This document shows positions 24,874-29,793 of a stretch of 29,793 nt of DNA, piece by piece. The notes beneath the pieces were generated by a model. It worked only from the letters and a program-made list of their open reading frames with translations. It ran no database searches and had not been told where the DNA came from. A program made the translations under genes and the position numbers. The stretch is from CAZMRQ01 sp964568795. Lineage in GTDB: Bacteria; Pseudomonadota; Gammaproteobacteria; Comchoanobacterales; Comchoanobacteraceae. The stretch lies in the NCBI GenBank assembly GCA_964568795.1, contig CAZMRQ010000012.1, positions 1-29,793 on the forward strand, in the 5' to 3' direction. Numbering within the stretch: position 1 is the stretch's first letter; every line of letters starts with the position of its first letter.

Positions 24874-24903
24874 TTTACACTGCCGTTTAGTTCTCGTTAT
24901 AAT
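24874..24903 (+). promoter_or_regulatory. Promoter of icmW-icmX
   Basis: TTTACA (24874-24879) and a perfect TATAAT (24898-24903) are separated by 18 bases. The icmW ATG follows about 30 bases later. Confidence 0.6.
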
Positions 24904-24934
24904 AAAAATGAATTGAATGGACTTAAGGTATATT

Positions 24935-25378
24935 ATGCCTGATTTGAGTTTGGAAGGTTGCCATAGGTTTTGGCAAGACTTTCCGGATCCCTATGTATAC
25001 AAAGCCATTGCTTTGTTAGAATCCTCAGAAGATTGGACGCTTGATGGTGATCCAGATATAGAGAATGCTATCAGTGATTTAGCAGAGGTCATTGCGGGAA
25101 GTGAGTCCTATACTACCTCAGAGCAAGAGGCTTTTATCACTATTTGTTCCAGTTTACGGATGAGTCGCAAACTAAGATTAATGCAGATCATTGATCAAGG
25201 TGAAGCTGGTTCAGCATCCAAGTTACTGAGCTTTGCTGAGTCGAATCAGAATAATTCGCCGAATGTGAGTTTGTTTCTTCGACGCAACATTATTTTCGAG
25301 CGCATTCGTTTAGTCTCACGCATGTTGTCCCCAGATAGAATAGAGATGATGAAAAAATCGTTATCCAATGAATCTTAA
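24935..25378 (+). CDS. icmW: Dot/Icm type IVB secretion adaptor IcmW
   Basis: IcmW is a small acidic cytoplasmic chaperone that, with IcmS, binds effectors and presents them to the DotL coupling complex. The sequence follows the Legionella protein as I remember it along its length: the MPDLS start, then ES.(E/N)WTLDG(D/N)P near residues 30-40, LRL.Q.ID, GSAS near 90, and LFLRRNIIFERIRLVSRML near the end. I chose ATG 24935 because it gives this MPDLS start and has AAGG six bases upstream; an in-frame ATG six codons earlier is less likely. Length is 147, close to the usual 151. icmX follows after 11 bases, the same order as in Legionella. icmV and dotA, which are neighbours there, are not in this window. 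Confidence 0.9.
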   Translation: MPDLSLEGCHRFWQDFPDPYVYKAIALLESSEDWTLDGDPDIENAISDLAEVIAGSESYTTSEQEAFITICSSLRMSRKLRLMQIIDQGEAGSASKLLSFAESNQNNSPNVSLFLRRNIIFERIRLVSRMLSPDRIEMMKKSLSNES

Positions 25379-25389
25379 AGAGGTTTTAA

Positions 25390-28300
25390 ATGTATAAATA
25401 CTTAGTCACTGTTGTAGCCTTCGTCACATTGCTGTCTCCCACAATGGAAGCACAACGTTATGGTCACAATCACTATCAAAAAACAGCATCAACAGAAGGA
25501 ACTAAAAGTTCTGCCAGTGGTCAAAAGCGTCAAGTAGCAGTGGCTCCTGCATGGGAAAATGTGAATACACAAACTGGCGAAGTAGGTGATGTAGTTGATG
25601 CGGGTTGTATGGCAACTAAGCAGATAGTTTCAAGCTATAATCCGCTTACCCATGAGCGGACATACAAGACTGTCTGCACGAAATATGCCAATCAGGCTGT
25701 GCAACAGGGTGTCACCAATGCTATTCAGAGCAAAAAAGTAACCAAAGCACTGACTGGCGATATAAGGCATGGTACGACACAGGGGATAAAAGATGCGAAA
25801 GGGGCACTGACAGCTGATACAAAACACGGTGATATACAGGCTATGACCAGTGCTAGGGTGAGAGCAGCACAAACAAAAGATGTGAAACAAGGTGATATAC
25901 AGGCTATGACCNNNNNNNNNNNNNNNNNNNNNNNNNNNNNNNNNNNNNNNNNNNNNNNNNNNNNNNNNNNNNNNNNNNNNNNNNNNNNNNNNNNNNNNNN
26001 NNNNNNNNNNNTATACAGGCTATGACCAGTGCTAAGGTGAGAGCGGCACAAACAAAAGATGTGAAAGATGGAATAGTTGATGCTGCTTCTTCTCTGATAT
26101 CGGATCAAGAAACAGCCATGACCAGTGATAAGGTGAAAGCAGCACAAACAACAGATGTGAGAGAAGGTGTGACGAGTGCGATGTACCAAGTTCTGTTTGG
26201 TGCTCCATGGGGCGATACTTATGTGAATAGTCAAGAGGTAGCGCAAAAAACTAGCGAATTACGCACTGTTATAACTGACAGCTCTGTTTGCAAACAGAAA
26301 AATCAGTCTAAGGCTACTCAGGCCATGTGCAAGTTCTCTTTATCTGGCAAAACGATTAGTCTATTTGACTTCTTTTATTGGTTACGGCAAATGCGCATGG
26401 ACCCACATCCCGAATTGGATACGCCACAGAAATATTTGTCTTTGGGCTCTTTGATAAACGTGCTTAATCCGAGTAATGAAAAAGACTCGCCAGTGATTAA
26501 GATGATGAACAATATGTGGACAGGTGCTAGCAAGATGACTGGAAGTTCAGTCGAGGATGAAGTGACTGTGCTGAGTGATACGTTGAGAATGATGATTTTC
26601 CCAGTTGTACACCCGCTGTCAGTTGCCCCCACGTCTGCCTCAAAGTCCACCAAGAACCCAGATGGGGTGACTGTAAAATTGTCGAGTGTTGCTCTCAATC
26701 AAACATATCATGATAAATCGATGTCAAAAAAGGTTAAAGGTTTATTTAAGTCTCTGAAAGCGGATAAGGATCTTGTCAGTAATATGGAGCATTACTATAT
26801 GCCTTTACGTTTGCTTGATATTAACCTGAACAGTTGTCATAGAAAATATGAGGTTGTAGGAGAGTCCAAAGCAAAGAAAGCAGCTCATTCAGCAAAAAAC
26901 ATGGGTGGTAAGTATCCTGATTACAAACTATACACGTATTCGGAGGGGGATGATCCAATAAAGAATCCCAAGGAGATTACATGCAGTTCGTACTGGCCGG
27001 GAGAACCTCTAAAAAAAGGAGCGCATATTACATCGAAAGGAAATGGTTTTCCAGGGATATGGACTCATCTTGAGACGCTTGTTACTAAGCTAGGAAGTAA
27101 GCAACCAACAAGTCAGGATTTGCATGATATGGCTTCTGCCAGTGCTAATAAAACAATCTATGCGAAAATGGGATCCTTTGATGTGCTGAAATGTCTTTCA
27201 GATAGTGCCAAAAAATCGGCTTCTCAGCATCATGCTGAGGGAAACAGTCAGAGTACTGATAACCAAAGCGCAATAGAAAAGGCAACAGGATTAGCCTGTC
27301 AGGAAGCTAACCTCAATATTTTGCAATTAGCAAAGTATTACAATCATTATAAGTCAAAATATAAAAAATATCTTGATAAGAATCAAGGTTTTGGGGATGT
27401 AGATGGTTCTAAAGACGGAAAATCATTTGTGACCAATCTGATGACGTATGTTGAAGATACGATGAAGTCTCTTGAGGTCCTCTTCGTTTTTCAAGCATAT
27501 CCGCATGTGGCTAAAGAAGGCTTGCCAAAAATACCAAATTACAATGATTTTGCTGGCGTTGCGACTTATGTGCACAAGGATGCTGCATCAACAGCTGCAA
27601 AATCAACAAGTGCACCGCCTCAACATGCCCACCATTCAGCTTCAGTAGGCAGTAGCTTGCATGCATGGGTGACAAGCACTCATGGACCCAGTCCACTTCG
27701 TCTTGCTCATGCACATCAGCAAGACACGCCTAAAGCGAAAGCTGCAAAACAGTTTTTAGAGATCATGTCTGGATCAGAGTCAGCCGGTCAAGTATTTGTC
27801 CCGGGCATACCGTTTCCCTATGATCAGAGTGGTAAAGATGGCTCTCGTCAGGTGATTTCTGAAGCAGGGGCGACTATGGTTTTGGTTAGTACCAAGAGCA
27901 GCAAGTCAAAAAAGAGTGCCCCATTTATATCTGATATTATTCAAGCATCTATTGGATTTGGTTTAAGTGGAAAATTTGTAGTGGCTATTGCGAATGATGA
28001 CGGAATGACAACAAACACGGATCGTCAGAACTATTACAAGAAACTGAACACTGATATTCAAAAGTATCAAGCCAATAAGATAAAAGGGCTGGCATCAAAG
28101 TCATTTGCGTTGGGTGTGATGCATGATTTTGCCGCTGAACGCAGTACTAGTTTAAAGACCTCAGCAGGGTTTTCTATTACACCTATGCAAATCATCTTAC
28201 AGAATGGCTCCTGGCGTCTGAGGGATAGTCAGTGGTCTAATAGTATTAAAACTATGGATAACGACAACCTTTTGCGTGAGATCGCTTATATGCTTGCAGA

Positions 28301-28574
28301 ACAACAATTTTTGATGACCGAACAATTGGTTGCTTTGAAAGAGATCAAGTTCCTGAAAGCCATGTCGTCAATGACTGAGGCAGAGGTGCCATCATTCGGT
28401 TCAGGCAGCATGTCAGGGATTAAGAACCAGATTACAAATTACATAGCAGGCCGTGATATTCATCCAGATATGACCGATCCAGCAGCGATTCAGAAGTCTG
28501 TCAGTAAGATGAAGACACCTGATACGTCTCACATTACAGATGGTTTGACTGGAAAAGGCAAGTCCAAGTCCTGA
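25390..28574 (+). CDS. icmX: IcmX-like exported Dot/Icm protein, enlarged by tandem repeats and interrupted by an assembly gap
   Basis: IcmX is an exported component needed for Dot/Icm function in Legionella. The identification rests on position after icmW, a signal peptide (residues 1-21, probable cleavage after MEA) and a C-terminal region ending in NLLREIAYMLAEQQFLMTEQL, a style of ending I associate with IcmX. There is no further membrane span, which argues against DotA. After about 110 residues comes a set of roughly 20-residue repeats, degenerate at the ends (ALTGDIRHG, ALTADTKHG) and near-identical in the middle (IQAMTSARVRAAQTKDV). The N run at 25912-26011 falls inside this array. The two sides are in different frames with 100 N, but N runs of 100 usually stand for unknown length; a gap of 110 bases would restore frame and repeat phase and give about 1064 residues, roughly twice Legionella IcmX. 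AGAGG precedes the ATG. Confidence 0.75.
25831..26080 (+). repeat. 63-bp in-frame tandem repeat inside icmX, spanning the assembly gap
   Basis: GATATACAGGCTATGACC occurs at 25831 and again at 25894, exactly 63 bases apart. The same sequence resumes right after the N run (from 26012). The repeat encodes 21 residues containing IQAMTSARVRAAQTKDV. More divergent copies flank it, for example AMTSDKVKAAQTTDV at about 26117-26161. The true copy number is hidden by the gap. Confidence 0.85.
25912..26011. other. Assembly gap of 100 N
   Basis: A run of exactly 100 N, the conventional length for a gap of unknown size. It lies within near-identical 63-bp repeats, so short reads probably could not span it. 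Both frame and copy number of icmX are uncertain here. Confidence 0.97.
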
Positions 28575-28594
28575 TGCTCTCATGCAGAGTTTGA

Positions 28595-28621
28595 CCTTCT
28601 TCCTTTCTGAGAGGAAGAAGG
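28595..28621 (+). terminator. Perfect 10-bp hairpin after icmX, possible terminator
   Basis: CCTTCTTCCT (28595-28604) pairs with AGGAAGAAGG (28612-28621) around a 7-base loop, 20 bases after the icmX stop. No T-tract follows. Instead a third copy of the arm (CCTTCTTC, 28624-28631) could compete for pairing. It may be a transcript-end structure rather than a classic intrinsic terminator. Confidence 0.5.
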
Positions 28622-28631
28622 CTCCTTCTTC

Positions 28632-29513
28632 GATGAAGCTATAAATACACTCATCTCTCTCTTAATATGTTTTCTGCATTCACATGGTACTATTTAACGC
28701 GTATAGTAAAAAAGTGTGTCTTTGTGAGCGTGTCTTAATTGAATTGATAATCAACTAATGGTTAAACTCACCTTCAGCTGGGTTTAGTGCGGTTGGGATT
28801 AACTTGAGTTTTGCGTTTTTTTATCTTTCAGTTTTTTGAAAGTTCTTTTTAATGGTTGCTATTTTCTATATATCTCTTTCTTAAATTTAGCCATAGTTTA
28901 AAGGACTCACTGAAAAAACAGCTAGAAGCAATGAGACGTTTTTTTAATAAGTATGTGCTGATTTTGAAACACGCCATATTAAGTTTAAATGGGAACACTG
29001 TCATGTCTGCTTGCTCATCACCACTTAAGATAGCAACGGATCACTGGTCTTAACGGTTTATCTGGTCGATATGTCAGTATTTTGATGCCATTGGACTGGA
29101 TGTGGAAGTGAAGCATTTTTTCTGGGAGATATGGCAGAGCTGCTAGTTATATTGATTGTCAGACTACTATGTGACAAAAATCATCTGTCGAAAGTCCAAT
29201 TCATTGCATTGTATTCTTGCTTCTTAGGCAAGATGTGTTATTCAGGTCTGATAAAAGACAAATACTCGATTAATAAAGAGAGGTCCTGCACGAGGTGAAC
29301 GGTCCTGTCCATTTAGATAGTTTTTAGAATAATGCCATAGGATGTTCATGAAACGCAGGTAGAATGAATAGGAGATAGGGGCTTAATAAGTAAAGCTAAA
29401 ATTAAAGTCTTCTATCTTCATAAGGTACTAATAATAAGGCCTTATTTAAATAAAAAAGACTTGACGCATGATAAATGAACTATAGTACTAGTAACAATGA
29501 TAAAAGAAGTCAA
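28632..29513. other. Long non-coding interval between icmX and the ankyrin gene
   Basis: No gene is supported on either strand over about 880 bases. A 65-codon frame at 28856-29053 has no ribosome binding site and no recognisable product. A weak hairpin with T-rich 3' side lies at 28825-28850 (CTTTCA...TGAAAG). A perfect 14-bp palindrome AATAAGGCCTTATT lies at 29433-29446, and a TTGACG hexamer at 29460-29465 could be a -35 for the ankyrin gene, although no good -10 follows. The stretch may hold decayed gene remnants, but I could not identify any. Confidence 0.5.
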
Positions 29514-29793
29514 ATGAAAACATTGAATGCATTAATTGAAGCAGTGAAGTCAAATGAGAGAGAAAAAATGAATAGGCTATTGGATAGCGGTGCTGATGTG
29601 AATGCGAAAGATACAGATGGCTATACAGCACTGGTGTGGGCAGCAAAGTATGGACACACGGAGATAGTAAAAGTTTTGCTAGCCAGACCTCGGGTAGAAG
29701 TGAATGCGCAAAATAAGAAAGGCGAGACAGCACTGGTGTGGGCAGCAAAGTATGGACACACAGAGATAGTGAAGGAGTTATTGAAGAATGGTG
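29514..29793 (+). CDS. Ankyrin-repeat protein, N-terminal part, cut by the window edge
   Basis: The open frame starts at ATG 29514 and runs to the window end (93 complete codons). After a short helical cap (MKTLNALIEAVKSNEREKMN) come ankyrin repeats with canonical signatures: LLDSGADVNAKDTDGYTALV, then WAAKYGHTEIVKVLL, VNAQNKKGETALVWAAKYGH and TEIVKELLKNG. Ankyrin repeats bind proteins, and in Legionella and Coxiella many ankyrin proteins are Dot/Icm effectors that act in the host cell. Lack of a signal peptide and closeness to icmWX fit, but translocation is inference. The two repeat units are nearly identical at DNA level, which points to recent repeat expansion. Only a modest purine-rich stretch (AAAAGAAG) precedes the start. 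Confidence 0.85.
   Translation, partial: MKTLNALIEAVKSNEREKMNRLLDSGADVNAKDTDGYTALVWAAKYGHTEIVKVLLARPRVEVNAQNKKGETALVWAAKYGHTEIVKELLKNG

Noticed and set aside
25390..26025. Apparent frameshift of icmX and a short separate protein ending just after the N run
   Set aside because: The frame change falls in the 100-N gap, whose length is conventional. Gap lengths that fit the 63-bp repeat period put both halves in the same frame, so I treat it as one gene.
25831..26160. CRISPR-like array
   Set aside because: The repeats are 63 bp, contiguous without unique spacers, in frame and coding, with degenerate flanking copies. This is a protein repeat, not CRISPR.
25390..28574. DotA instead of IcmX
   Set aside because: DotA has multiple membrane spans; here only the signal peptide is hydrophobic, and the position after icmW fits IcmX.
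28856..29053. Small gene of 65 codons between icmX and the ankyrin gene
   Set aside because: There is no ribosome binding site and no recognisable family, and the composition is like the surrounding non-coding DNA.

Overview
The window most likely comes from a host-associated gammaproteobacterium of the order Legionellales (Legionella/Coxiella/Berkiella-like). The base composition is moderately AT-rich. The key evidence is an icmW-icmX pair, which belongs to the Dot/Icm type IVB secretion system that delivers effector proteins into host cells. It is supported by a giant helical-repeat protein, a large unrecognised protein with a glutamate-rich tail, and an ankyrin-repeat protein at the right edge. 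No genus is claimed.

Layout. (1) 1-408: a serine-recombinase remnant at the left edge, then non-coding DNA. (2) 409-4327: a compact mlaFEDC phospholipid-transport operon followed by murA on its own promoter; mlaB and ibaG, often found between mlaC and murA, are absent. (3) 4328-6578: an RpoS-like sigma factor, with a convergent MFS-like membrane protein overlapping its 3' end. (4) 6636-8622: htpG (bacterial Hsp90) with a near-consensus heat-shock promoter and a clean terminator. (5) 8697-16585: one gene of about 2605 codons encoding a giant protein with ankyrin-like and TPR-like repeats. (6) 16582-17408, minus strand: a Fis-like regulator followed by an unrecognised helical protein. (7) 17546-21376: a tightly overlapping operon fmdB-like, DUF502, aspS, yebC, ruvC. 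(8) 21441-24856: a 647-residue unrecognised protein and a CPBP-family intramembrane protease-like protein. (9) 24874-28574: icmW-icmX. icmX is interrupted by a run of 100 N, an assembly gap that falls inside a 63-bp in-frame tandem repeat. (10) 28575-29513: non-coding. (11) 29514 to the right edge: the start of an ankyrin-repeat gene.

How it fits together. Housekeeping blocks (mla-murA, htpG, aspS-yebC-ruvC) alternate with genes that look host-directed. IcmW acts as a cytoplasmic adaptor that presents effectors to Dot/Icm, and IcmX is an exported component of the same system. The giant repeat protein, the 647-residue protein and the ankyrin protein are plausible but unproven substrates. The most notable observations are the enlarged IcmX with a central tandem array, the very large repeat protein with a distinct C-terminal module, the correlated loss of mlaB and of the MlaF C-terminal tail, an AspRS with the residues of the non-discriminating type, and a sigma factor with an altered -35 recognition helix. 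All family calls come from reading the translated sequence; no database search was run.
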